NCBI RefSeq assembly: GCF_014838745.1
Contig: NZ_JABUXR010000014.1
Location: forward strand, 1 to 42,528
DNA length: 42,528 nt
Direction of reading: 5' to 3'
DNA from: Limosilactobacillus urinaemulieris
Lineage (GTDB): Bacteria; Bacillota; Bacilli; Lactobacillales; Lactobacillaceae
In this document: positions 35,122-42,528 of the stretch, one piece after another
Position numbering within the stretch: the first letter of the stretch is position 1
How the letters are laid out: the number at the start of each line of letters is the position of its first letter
Notes under the pieces: generated by a model
Seen by the model: only the letters and a program-made list of their open reading frames with translations
Told to the model about the DNA's origin: nothing
Database searches by the model: none
Translations under genes and position numbers: made by a program

Positions 35122-36021
35122 ATGGATGGAATTATTCCCTTGTACAAAGAACGTGGAATGACAAGCTTTGATTGTGTCAGTCGATTGCGGCGAATACTAA
35201 AAACTAAGAAAATTGGCCATTCAGGGACGTTGGATCCGTCTGTTGATGGCGTATTACCAATTTGTGTCGGTAATGCGACTAAAGTGGTAGAATATTTGAT
35301 ACAGTCTGGTAAAGAATATCAGGGAGAACTAGTAATTGGGAAAGCAACAACGACTGAAGATTTTGACGGTGAAGTGATTGAAACTAAGCCAGTTGAAGCG
35401 TCAATTAGTAGTGAACTAATTAAAACAGCAATGCAGAAAATGACGGGAGAAATTATTCAAATTCCGCCAATGTACTCTGCCGTCAAGGTAAATGGTAAAC
35501 GTCTTTATGAATATGCTCGTGCTGGTGAAATTGTGGAACGCCCACGACGGAAGGCAATAATTAGTAGTTTTATAATGTGTCGGAACGAATATGATCCAAT
35601 ACACCAAGAACAACATGTTTATTTTAAGGTAAAGTGTAGTAAGGGAACTTATATTAGAACACTTGTCGCTGATTTAGCGCGCTCACTTGGCTATCCTGGT
35701 GCGATGAAATGGCTAACCCGGCTTGAAAGTGGCGGCTTTACACTTGATCAAACGTTGAGCCTGAACGATATTCAAGATGCGGTAGCTCACCAAACAATCA
35801 ACCGGCATCTTTACCCAATTGATTATGCATTAAAAGAATATCCAGCAGTAGAATTAACTCCGGCACAATGGCATTCTGTCCAGCATGGGGGTTGGCTTAA
35901 GAAAGATGAGCTACAAACGGTGGCAAGTGATGTGGTCCTGAAATATGATGGGTCGACTAAGGCACTATACCACTTAACTGCTCAAGGATATAAACCAACA
36001 AAGATGTTCTCTGTAAAGTGA
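35122..36021 (+). CDS. truB: tRNA pseudouridine(55) synthase
   Basis: Makes pseudouridine 55 in the T-loop of tRNAs; 299 residues. Catalytic Asp38 is in GHSGTLDPSVDGVLPIC, the KIGH/GTLDP motif of the family. PPMYSAVKVNGKRLYEYAR and CSKGTYIRTLVADLARSLG are further motifs. The C-terminal part (from about 240) is the PUA-like domain. GGAGAG precedes ATG 35122. Overlap with the upstream end of the ribF frame indicates tight linkage. Confidence 0.96.
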   Translation: MDGIIPLYKERGMTSFDCVSRLRRILKTKKIGHSGTLDPSVDGVLPICVGNATKVVEYLIQSGKEYQGELVIGKATTTEDFDGEVIETKPVEASISSELIKTAMQKMTGEIIQIPPMYSAVKVNGKRLYEYARAGEIVERPRRKAIISSFIMCRNEYDPIHQEQHVYFKVKCSKGTYIRTLVADLARSLGYPGAMKWLTRLESGGFTLDQTLSLNDIQDAVAHQTINRHLYPIDYALKEYPAVELTPAQWHSVQHGGWLKKDELQTVASDVVLKYDGSTKALYHLTAQGYKPTKMFSVK

Positions 36022-36035
36022 AGGAGGAAGAACAA

Positions 36036-37004
36036 GTGGAAGTAATAAGGATCCACCACCCATTGCAGAAAGAGTTAGTGCCTGCTGGTCCAGTAGTGCT
36101 CGCAATGGGCTTCTTCGATGGTGTTCATCGTGGTCACCAACAAGTGATTAATACTGCCAAAAGGGTTGCTGAACGGGAAGGCCTCCCGCTAGCGGTATTA
36201 ACTTATGATCATGCGCCTGGAATCGTTTATCAACAATATCCTGGTGGTTTTAAATATCTGTCAACAACGCCACGAAAGTTAAATCTTCTAAAACAATTAG
36301 GGGTTGATTTGGTATATTTAGTTAGCTTTACTTCTTCATTTGCGAGTCTCTCACCACAAGAATTCGTTGATCAATATTTAATTGGATTTCACGCCAAAAT
36401 TGTGGTGGCGGGCTTTGATCATACTTACGGTAAAGCTGCGGTGGCAACAATGGCGCGTTTACCGAAGTATGCTAACGACCGATTTAACGTAATTACGGTT
36501 CCCAAGTTTACCGGTAATGGCAACCATAAGATTGGTTCACGGGTTATTCGTAAAGCTATTGATCGGGGGGATGTTGAGCTGGCTAACCAGATGCTCGGTT
36601 ATTATTACACGACAACGGGAATCGTTGTTCATGGTTTGGCACGAGGACGAACACTGGGCTTCCCTACAATTAACGTTGAAACTCCTGAAGGTGAACGTCT
36701 TCCTGGTATTGGCGTATACACTGTTCAAGTCCAGATTGGTCAAAAATGGTATGGTGGGATGGCAAGTGTCGGTCATAACATTACTTTTGGTGATCAAAAT
36801 AGTCTTACTGTTGAAATATACCTTTTTGACTTTGATCAGCTGGTATACGGTGAAGAAGTCAGGGTTCGGTGGTTTTATTATCAACGTGGTGAAATGAAAT
36901 TTAGTGGTGCTGACGAACTTGTTATCCAGATGAGGCAGGATGAACAGTTAGCCCGCCAGAATTTACAAAAAATTACTCCTGACATACAACAACTATTAAT
37001 TTAA
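36036..37004 (+). CDS. ribF: Bifunctional riboflavin kinase / FAD synthetase
   Basis: Converts riboflavin to FMN and FMN to FAD; 322 residues. The N-terminal nucleotidyltransferase domain has GFFDGVHRGHQ (HxGH motif) and VAGFDHTYGKAA. The C-terminal kinase domain has GRTLGFPTINVE and the catalytic Glu in TVEIYLFDF. The start is GTG 36036, 7 nt after AGGAGGAAG; GTG 36018 lies inside the truB stop region and ahead of that site. Terminator 43 bp after the stop. Confidence 0.95.
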   Translation: MEVIRIHHPLQKELVPAGPVVLAMGFFDGVHRGHQQVINTAKRVAEREGLPLAVLTYDHAPGIVYQQYPGGFKYLSTTPRKLNLLKQLGVDLVYLVSFTSSFASLSPQEFVDQYLIGFHAKIVVAGFDHTYGKAAVATMARLPKYANDRFNVITVPKFTGNGNHKIGSRVIRKAIDRGDVELANQMLGYYYTTTGIVVHGLARGRTLGFPTINVETPEGERLPGIGVYTVQVQIGQKWYGGMASVGHNITFGDQNSLTVEIYLFDFDQLVYGEEVRVRWFYYQRGEMKFSGADELVIQMRQDEQLARQNLQKITPDIQQLLI

Positions 37005-37046
37005 TTCTTTCAATTGAGTTTGGAAGTTGAGAAACCGTTAATTATA

Positions 37047-37085
37047 GAAAAGGCCAGAGAAGCATTTTGCTTTTCCGGCCTTTTT
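37047..37085. terminator. Bidirectional terminator after ribF
   Basis: AAAAGGCC-aga-GAAGCA pairs with TGCTTTTCC-GGCCTTTTT around a 4-nt loop, with A's on the left and T's on the right. It serves ribF and the convergent unknown gene. Confidence 0.85.
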
Positions 37086-37091
37086 CCTTTA

Positions 37092-37463
37092 TTAATGACG
37101 ACTTGCCCGATGATTGGTTGATTGATTAATTTTATGAATATGGCGCTTAAACTTTGTGCCGCCGTCCGTAACTAACTTGAAGTGGCGCATTTTAGCGTTA
37201 AACGGGCGGTTCGATAGGCGAATTGAAACCCAGCGACGCATAATCTCTATCATTTCATCAAGATCTTTACTGAGACGCTCGTTATCGGCTTTTATTACGG
37301 CATCGTGAATATCAGTCTGTAACCGATTAATCAAATTATTATGATAGTCAAGCAGCTCCCTTGTTAGGGGGGCGTTCCTGTAACTATTGAAGAGCTTCTG
37401 AATAATTCGCATAGCATCTTCGGGACCACTTGGCTGAATAAATCGTTGCTTCTTATGTTTCAT
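37092..37463 (-). CDS. Unknown basic protein divergent from hrcA
   Basis: A 123-residue protein that I do not recognise. It is strongly basic, with Lys/Arg/His patches at both ends (MKHKKQRF and KFKRHIHKI...HRASRH), and mostly helical in the middle, where DLDEMIEIMRRWVSIRLSNRPF alternates charge and hydrophobics. It has no signal peptide or membrane segment, so a cytoplasmic, perhaps nucleic-acid-binding protein is likely. AGGAG precedes ATG 37463. It shares a short control region with the hrcA operon, in which the CIRCE box lies about 70 bp upstream of its start. Confidence 0.75.
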   Translation of the reverse strand: MKHKKQRFIQPSGPEDAMRIIQKLFNSYRNAPLTRELLDYHNNLINRLQTDIHDAVIKADNERLSKDLDEMIEIMRRWVSIRLSNRPFNAKMRHFKLVTDGGTKFKRHIHKINQSTNHRASRH

Positions 37464-37495
37464 TAAAAAACTCCTAGATTTTATTTGACGTTTCT

Positions 37496-37525
37496 TGACT
37501 TTTACTATTCAGATTGTTATATTAT
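37496..37525 (+). promoter_or_regulatory. Promoter of the hrcA-grpE-dnaK operon
   Basis: TTGACT (37496-37501) is followed by TATATT (37518-37523) or TATTAT (37520-37525) at 16-18 nt. The CIRCE lies just downstream, over the start point. Confidence 0.75.
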
Positions 37526-37533
37526 ACATGTGT

Positions 37534-37560
37534 TTAGCACTTAACCCTATAGAGTGCTAA
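37534..37560. promoter_or_regulatory. CIRCE operator (HrcA binding site)
   Basis: TTAGCACTT, a 9-nt spacer, then GAGTGCTAA. One mismatch to the perfect inverted repeat TTAGCACTC-N9-GAGTGCTAA. It is placed at the expected transcription start of the hrcA operon. Confidence 0.95.
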
Positions 37561-37577
37561 AAGGGGAAGTGATACAA

Positions 37578-38627
37578 ATGCTAACACAGCGTCAAAACAA
37601 GATCCTGCAAGCGATTGTACGTCAATATACCGCAACAGGTCAACCTGTTGGGTCAAAACACCTGGCAGAACAGTTGCCTTTTAAGGTGAGCTCTGCTACG
37701 GTTCGAAATGAAATGGGGGTTCTTGAAGAAGTTGGTTTTGTTACCAAAGAGCACTCATCTTCAGGACGGGTACCTTCTAAAAAGGGTTACCGTTATTATG
37801 TTGACCATTTGCTTGATCCAGAGGTTATTACTGACAATGATTTAGTAGTAATCCAAAATTCACTAGGAACAAGTTTTCAAAAGATTGATGAGATCATTTC
37901 GCACTCGGCTGATATTTTATCTGATCTTACTTCCTATACAGCCTTTACACTGAAGCCCGAACAAGCCGATGTCCGGTTGAGCGGCTTTCGGGTTGTTCCG
38001 TTAGGTAATCGAAAGGTAATCGCCATTTTAGTCACTGATAGCGGTGATGTCGAAAGTCAGGCATTTACGTTACCACGAAATTACGATACAGATGCTCTCC
38101 AGGCCGTTATTCGGATGATTAATGACCAGCTAGTGGGGCAGCCATTAGCTAACGTGATGAAACGACTGAACGATGATATTCCGCTTCGGGTGATGCACTA
38201 TATGCAAAGTGCAGATGGCTTTTTGGATCTGTTTGATAGTGTCGTGTCAAGGGCAGCACGTGAGCAATTCTTTGTTGGCGGCCGGTTAAATCTCTTAGAT
38301 TTCTCAGAAAAGCATGATTCGGTTGACTTACAGACACTGTATAGTTTGCTTGACCATAACGATCAATTATCTCATTTATTAGATTCAAATGTTTCTGATG
38401 ATGGGGTAAACGTTAAAATCGGTTCCGAGATTTCTAAAGATAAGGCCTTAGATAATTATAGTTTGATCACGGCAACTTATGATGTTGACCAATATGGTAA
38501 GGGCATTATTGCGGTACTAGGTCCAACGAGAATGCCTTATTCACGGACGATTGGTTTAGTGAATGCATTCCGTCAGGAGCTAGCAAAACGACTCTTAAAC
38601 TTTTACCGTCATTACTACGATTCATAG
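37578..38627 (+). CDS. hrcA: Heat-inducible transcription repressor HrcA
   Basis: Represses class I heat-shock genes by binding CIRCE; its activity depends on the GroE chaperonin. Length 349 residues. The N-terminal winged helix (1-75) contains SSATVRNEMGVLEEVGF and SSGRVPSKKGYRYYV. The rest is the GAF-like dimerisation domain with the family end GPTRMPYSRTIGLV. GGGGAAG precedes ATG 37578; the longer frame from 37554 would start inside the CIRCE. First gene of the operon. Confidence 0.97.
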   Translation: MLTQRQNKILQAIVRQYTATGQPVGSKHLAEQLPFKVSSATVRNEMGVLEEVGFVTKEHSSSGRVPSKKGYRYYVDHLLDPEVITDNDLVVIQNSLGTSFQKIDEIISHSADILSDLTSYTAFTLKPEQADVRLSGFRVVPLGNRKVIAILVTDSGDVESQAFTLPRNYDTDALQAVIRMINDQLVGQPLANVMKRLNDDIPLRVMHYMQSADGFLDLFDSVVSRAAREQFFVGGRLNLLDFSEKHDSVDLQTLYSLLDHNDQLSHLLDSNVSDDGVNVKIGSEISKDKALDNYSLITATYDVDQYGKGIIAVLGPTRMPYSRTIGLVNAFRQELAKRLLNFYRHYYDS

Positions 38628-38639
38628 GAGGCGAGTCGA

Positions 38640-39215
38640 TTGGCAGAAGACAAAGCTGCAAAGCAAACAGGTAAGGAAGCAAAGCACCAAAGTAAAAATG
38701 CTGCTTCTGAAAAAAACGACCAGTTTGATGCTAAAGAGTTACAGACTCAAGTGACAAAATTAGAAAGTCAAGTTAAAGATTTACAACAGCAATTAGATGA
38801 GAAGGACGATAAGTATTTGCGGGCTGAAGCAGAAATTCAGAATATGACTACCCACTTTAAGAAAGAGCGTGCTCAACTGCTAAAGTATGATGGTCAAGAT
38901 TTAGCGAAGTCCGTTTTACCTGTTCTGGATAACCTTAAACGAGCACTGACGATTGAAGTTCATGACGAAAATGGTCAGCAGCTAAAGAAGGGGATCCAGA
39001 TGGTTCATGACCACTTAATCAGTGCATTAAAGGACCACGGAATTACTGAGATTGATGCAGACGGTAAGCCGTTTGATCCGACCCTTCACCAGGCAGTGCA
39101 AACAGTACCGGTGGAAGGTGATCAGAAGGCCGAAACAGTGGTGAAGGTACTCCAGGCCGGCTATCAATTAAAGGATCGGGTTCTTCGTCCCGCAATGGTT
39201 GTAGTTGCACAATAA
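38640..39215 (+). CDS. grpE: Nucleotide exchange factor GrpE
   Basis: Releases ADP from DnaK; 191 residues. A charged N-terminal tail (1-40) leads to a long coiled coil (about 42-95, [26 protein letters not shown]), a four-helix region ([14 protein letters not shown]), and the C-terminal beta wing with [23 protein letters not shown]. The start is TTG 38640 with AGGAGG 8 nt upstream. It sits 12 bp after hrcA. Confidence 0.97.
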   Translation: MAEDKAAKQTGKEAKHQSKNAASEKNDQFDAKELQTQVTKLESQVKDLQQQLDEKDDKYLRAEAEIQNMTTHFKKERAQLLKYDGQDLAKSVLPVLDNLKRALTIEVHDENGQQLKKGIQMVHDHLISALKDHGITEIDADGKPFDPTLHQAVQTVPVEGDQKAETVVKVLQAGYQLKDRVLRPAMVVVAQ

Positions 39216-39236
39216 AAATAAGAGAGGGAATAAACA

Positions 39237-41108
39237 ATGGCAAGTAACAAGATTATTGGTATTGATTTAGGTACTACTAATTCCGCCGTTGCCGTTATGG
39301 AAGGTAACGAGCCAAAGATTATTACAAATCCAGAAGGAAGTCGGACAACTCCATCTGTAGTTTCATTTAAGAATGGTGAAACTCAAGTTGGTGAAGTAGC
39401 AAAGCGTCAAGCAATTACTAACCCTAATACTATTTCATCAATTAAGAGTCATATGGGTGAAGCCGGATATACCGTTGAGGTTGACGGTAAGAAGTATACT
39501 CCACAAGAAATTTCTGCAATGATTCTTCAATACTTGAAGAAGTACGCTGAAGATTACATTGGTGATACAGTTAGCCAAGCAGTTATTACTGTTCCTGCAT
39601 ACTTTAATGATGCTCAGCGTCAAGCCACTAAGGATGCTGGTAAGATTGCCGGATTAGATGTTAAGCGGATCATTAACGAACCAACCGCTTCATCACTTGC
39701 TTATGGTCTTGATAAGAAAGACAAGGATGAAAAGATCCTTGTTTATGACCTTGGTGGTGGGACCTTTGATGTTTCCATCCTTGAATTGGGCGATGGTGTC
39801 TTCCAAGTTCTTTCTACTAATGGTGATACTCACCTTGGTGGGGATGACTTCGATAAGAAGATCATGGATTGGTTAATTGACGGTTTCAAGGAAGAAAACG
39901 GTGTTGACCTTTCTAAGGATAAGATGGCTCTTCAACGGTTGAAGGATGCTGCTGAAAAGGCAAAGAAGGACTTATCAGGTGTTCAAGAAGCTCAAATCAG
40001 TTTGCCATTTATTTCTGCTGGTGAAAATGGTCCACTACACCTTGAAAAGACATTAAGTCGGGCACAATTTAACCAATTAACTAATGATTTGGTTGAACGG
40101 ACTAAGCAACCAGTTATGAATGCTTTGAAGGATGCCGACTTAACCTTTGATGATATTGATGAAGTAATCCTTAATGGTGGTTCTACTCGTATTCCAGCTG
40201 TTCAAGAAATGGTTAAGGAATTGACTGGTAAAGAACCTAACCACTCTATTAACCCAGACGAGGCGGTTGCCCTTGGTGCTGCTATCCAGGGTGGTGTCCT
40301 TACTGGTGATGTTAAGGATGTTGTTTTACTTGATGTTACGCCACTTTCACTTGGTATTGAAACCATGGGTGGTGTCTTCACCAAGTTGATTGACCGGAAT
40401 ACTACTATTCCAACATCCAAGAGCCAGATCTTCTCTACTGCAGCTGATAACCAATCTGCTGTTGATATTCATGTTCTTCAAGGTGAACGACCAATGGCAG
40501 CTGACAACAAGACTTTAGGTAACTTCCAACTTACTGACATTCCAGCTGCTCCTCGTGGTGTTCCTCAAATTAAGGTTACCTTTGATATCGATAAGAACGG
40601 GATCGTTAACGTTTCTGCCGAGGATCAAGGAACTCATAAGAAGCAAAACATTACTATTAAGTCTAACTCTGGCTTAAGTGATGAAGAAATTGAACGAATG
40701 AAGAAGGATGCTGAAGAACACGCAGCAGCTGATAAGAAGAAGAAGGAAGAGGTTGACTTGAAGAATGAAGTTGACCAAGAACTCTTCCAAGTAGATAAGA
40801 CTTTGAAGGAAGTTAAGGGTAAGGTTCCTGAAGAAGATATTAAGAAGGCCGAAAGTGCTCGTGACGACTTGAAGAAGGCTAAGGAAAGCGGCAACTTAGA
40901 TGATATGAAGGCTAAGAAGGACGCATTAAATAAGGTGATCCAAGATCTTAGCGTAAAGCTTTACCAACAAGCCCAAGGTGCTCAAGGCGGTCAAACAGGT
41001 AATGCCGGTAATAATGGCACTAACGGAAACAATAATAATTCTGGTTCCGATGATGGCAAGACCGTTGATGGTGACTTTAAGGACGTTACCCCAGATGACA
41101 AGAAGTAA
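39237..41108 (+). CDS. dnaK: Chaperone DnaK (Hsp70)
   Basis: ATP-driven Hsp70 chaperone, 623 residues. The ATPase domain (1-360) starts [17 protein letters not shown], with [14 protein letters not shown] and [14 protein letters not shown] linker [16 protein letters not shown] leads into the substrate-binding domain. The lid ends in a low-complexity Gly/Asn/Gln tail (about 580-607) and an acidic end [13 protein letters not shown]. As in other Gram-positive DnaK, the insert near residue 80 of the proteobacterial form is missing. GAGAGGG precedes ATG 39237. Codon use is strongly biased. Confidence 0.98.
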   Translation: MASNKIIGIDLGTTNSAVAVMEGNEPKIITNPEGSRTTPSVVSFKNGETQVGEVAKRQAITNPNTISSIKSHMGEAGYTVEVDGKKYTPQEISAMILQYLKKYAEDYIGDTVSQAVITVPAYFNDAQRQATKDAGKIAGLDVKRIINEPTASSLAYGLDKKDKDEKILVYDLGGGTFDVSILELGDGVFQVLSTNGDTHLGGDDFDKKIMDWLIDGFKEENGVDLSKDKMALQRLKDAAEKAKKDLSGVQEAQISLPFISAGENGPLHLEKTLSRAQFNQLTNDLVERTKQPVMNALKDADLTFDDIDEVILNGGSTRIPAVQEMVKELTGKEPNHSINPDEAVALGAAIQGGVLTGDVKDVVLLDVTPLSLGIETMGGVFTKLIDRNTTIPTSKSQIFSTAADNQSAVDIHVLQGERPMAADNKTLGNFQLTDIPAAPRGVPQIKVTFDIDKNGIVNVSAEDQGTHKKQNITIKSNSGLSDEEIERMKKDAEEHAAADKKKKEEVDLKNEVDQELFQVDKTLKEVKGKVPEEDIKKAESARDDLKKAKESGNLDDMKAKKDALNKVIQDLSVKLYQQAQGAQGGQTGNAGNNGTNGNNNNSGSDDGKTVDGDFKDVTPDDKK

Positions 41109-41136
41109 TTCTATCAGCCGTTAATAAACAATTGTT

Positions 41137-41172
41137 AAAAGCCAAAGGCCGGAGAAAAGGACTTTGGCTTTT
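41137..41172 (+). terminator. dnaK-dnaJ intergenic terminator
   Basis: AAAAGCCAAAG (41137-41147) and CTTTGGCTTTT (41162-41172) are perfectly complementary. Likely limits dnaJ relative to dnaK. Confidence 0.85.
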
Positions 41173-41199
41173 ACTTTCGTTTGTCATGTATGGTATAAC
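41171..41199 (+). promoter_or_regulatory. Probable separate dnaJ promoter
   Basis: TATAAC (41194-41199) with an extended TGG directly before it and a weak -35 TTACTT/TTTACT about 17-18 nt upstream. There is no second CIRCE. Confidence 0.5.
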
Positions 41200-41228
41200 T
41201 AAACAAGCAATATAAATGGAGGATCCGT

Positions 41229-42383
41229 ATGGCAGAAGAAAGTTACTACGACATCCTAGGTGTAAAAAAGGATGCTTCTGAAAAAGAAATTAATCGGGCT
41301 TACCGGAAACTTGCAGCGAAATACCACCCGGATATTAACCATGAACCTGGTGCTGAAGAAAAATTTAAGAAGATTAATGAAGCGCATGAAGTACTGAGTG
41401 ATCCACAAAAACGGGCCCAATATGATCAGTTTGGTTCAGCAGGACCAAATGCAGGAGCTGGTCAAGGATTTGGTGGCTTCGGTGGTCAACAAGGCTATGG
41501 TGACTTTGCCGGTGGCGATTTTGGTGATATTTTTAGTCAATTCTTTGGCGGCGGTGGTCGTCGTCAAGCTGATCCGACGGCACCACGTCAGGGTCGTGAT
41601 TTGCAATATTCAATGACGTTAGACTTTATGGATGCTGTTTTTGGTAAGACCACAACAATTAAGTATGAACGGGATGCCCAATGTGACGTCTGCAAAGGGA
41701 GTGGTGCAAAACCTGGAAAGTCTCCCGCAACATGTTCACGATGTCATGGTAGTGGAGTCATTCTTACCGTACGGCGGACGCCCCTTGGTAATATTCAAAC
41801 CCAAACCACCTGTCCTGAGTGTAACGGGACTGGTAAGATCATTAAGCCGGAAGATCAGTGTACTAAGTGCCATGGTTCTGGGCATATTCATGAACGGCAT
41901 GAATTGGAAGTTAAGGTTCCTGCAGGAATTGATGATGGTCAACAAATGCGGTTAGAACACCAAGGTGATGCCGGTGAAAATGGTGGCCCTTATGGTGACC
42001 TGTACATTGTTTTCCGTGTAACGCCAAGTTGGGAGTTCCGACGTGATGGTTCAACGATCTACGTTGATCAAGATATTTCATTTGCCCAAGCCGCATTAGG
42101 TGATGAAGTGAAGGTTAAGACTGTTCATGGTGATGTTAATCTTAAGATCCCTGCTGGTACTCAATCTGAAACAAACTTCCGTCTTCGGGGGAAGGGTGTT
42201 CCCCACTTGAATGGCAATGGCAATGGGGATGAACATGTTACAGTTCATGTTCATACACCGAAGAGTCTTAATAAGCGTCAAAAAGAGGCAATGATGGCCT
42301 TTGCTGCTGCTAGTGGTGAAGACGTCAAGGGAGTTAAGAAAACCGTCCTTGACAAGCTTCGGGATGCATTTGAAGATAAATAA
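41229..42383 (+). CDS. dnaJ: Chaperone DnaJ (Hsp40)
   Basis: Co-chaperone that loads substrates on DnaK and stimulates its ATPase; 384 residues. J domain with H33-P34-D35, a Gly/Phe-rich segment (about 75-115), a zinc domain with four repeats ([32 protein letters not shown]), then the C-terminal substrate-binding domains. GGAGG precedes ATG 41229. It is the full-length type I form and last gene of the chaperone set. Confidence 0.98.
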   Translation: MAEESYYDILGVKKDASEKEINRAYRKLAAKYHPDINHEPGAEEKFKKINEAHEVLSDPQKRAQYDQFGSAGPNAGAGQGFGGFGGQQGYGDFAGGDFGDIFSQFFGGGGRRQADPTAPRQGRDLQYSMTLDFMDAVFGKTTTIKYERDAQCDVCKGSGAKPGKSPATCSRCHGSGVILTVRRTPLGNIQTQTTCPECNGTGKIIKPEDQCTKCHGSGHIHERHELEVKVPAGIDDGQQMRLEHQGDAGENGGPYGDLYIVFRVTPSWEFRRDGSTIYVDQDISFAQAALGDEVKVKTVHGDVNLKIPAGTQSETNFRLRGKGVPHLNGNGNGDEHVTVHVHTPKSLNKRQKEAMMAFAAASGEDVKGVKKTVLDKLRDAFEDK

Positions 42384-42421
42384 AGAGTCAAAATAAGCTA
42401 GTAATATGGGTATCTGTCAAC

Positions 42422-42472
42422 TGGTATTGATGGATATCGATACCACTCACAGAAATGTGGGTGGTATTTTTT
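42422..42472 (+). terminator. Terminator after dnaJ with overlapping alternative hairpin
   Basis: Terminator stem: ATACCACTCACA (42440-42451) against TGTGGGTGGTAT (42456-42467), one wobble, then T6. An earlier hairpin, TGGTATTGAT (42422-42431) against ATCGATACCA (42436-42445), shares the bases 42440-42445, so the two cannot form fully together. Confidence 0.8.
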
Positions 42473-42483
42473 ATACAAAAAGA

Positions 42484-42516
42484 CAATCAATTCTTAAAAA
42501 GAAAAATTTTTGATTG
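42484..42516. other. AT-rich hairpin at the right edge
   Basis: CAATCAA (42484-42490) and TTGATTG (42510-42516) form a 7-bp stem with a 19-nt AT-rich loop, in the leader of whatever gene follows. lepA commonly follows dnaJ in lactobacilli, but it is not visible here. Confidence 0.3.
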
Positions 42517-42528
42517 GCAAAACCATAA

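Noticed and set aside
1-42528. Mobile elements, CRISPR arrays, toxin-antitoxin or phage-defence systems.
   Set aside because: No transposase, integrase, repeat-spacer array, nuclease-effector or restriction-modification pair was seen; TrmN6 and YazA are housekeeping-type families.

Overview
The window is a low-GC Gram-positive chromosome segment. It most likely comes from a heterofermentative lactobacillus, with Limosilactobacillus (reuteri/vaginalis/oris-like) as the best guess. This rests on gene order (rpsB-tsf-pyrH-frr-uppS-cdsA-rseP-proS-polC, then rimP-nusA-ylxR-ylxQ-infB-rbfA-truB-ribF, then hrcA-grpE-dnaK-dnaJ), a mevalonate-pathway HMG-CoA synthase, a Lactobacillus brevis-type R-specific alcohol dehydrogenase homologue, LexA with a Bacillus-type SOS box, CIRCE control of the chaperones, and T-box and TPP leaders. 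The species call is recognition, not computation. I see no rRNA, tRNA, CRISPR array, insertion sequence or prophage.

Region 1 (1-9.8 kb) is an accessory metabolic region and is visibly decaying. It holds an M20 peptidase broken by a frameshift, a T-box leader with two tandem antiterminator/terminator modules in front of a lone amino-acid-binding lipoprotein, an acetoin reductase, a DUF805 membrane protein, a 37-residue peptide gene, a short-chain alcohol dehydrogenase, an intact M20 peptidase followed by a YfcC-type transporter with an in-frame amber stop, an aldo/keto reductase broken by a frameshift, and a small secreted protein. Three interrupted genes within 9.2 kb contrast with intact genes everywhere else.

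Region 2 (9.8-17.4 kb) is mixed housekeeping: dipeptide epimerase, RNase HI, HMG-CoA synthase, a TPP-riboswitch-controlled CytX-type transporter, lexA with its divergent partner ynzC, yneF, an acyltransferase, a tRNA methyltransferase-like protein and a YazA-type GIY-YIG protein. The lexA terminator appears to lie inside the 3' end of the transporter gene.

Region 3 (17.4-37.0 kb) is translation and envelope core. It starts with a strong promoter and a structured leader before rpsB, then elongation factor Ts, UMP kinase, ribosome recycling factor, undecaprenyl and CDP-DAG synthesis, the RseP protease, ProRS and PolC. A separate promoter plus attenuator-like hairpin starts the rimP-nusA-infB operon, in which NusA carries an unusual acidic insertion between its KH domains. 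Several intra-operon hairpin terminators probably tune gene dosage.

Region 4 (37.0-42.5 kb) is the class I heat-shock operon behind a CIRCE operator, which also lies next to a divergent unknown basic-protein gene. The window ends in a probable attenuator after dnaJ. The best candidates for new biology are the tandem T-box with two different discriminator-reading bases (1342-1697), the rpsB leader (17501-17557), the NusA insertion, and the shared CIRCE region.
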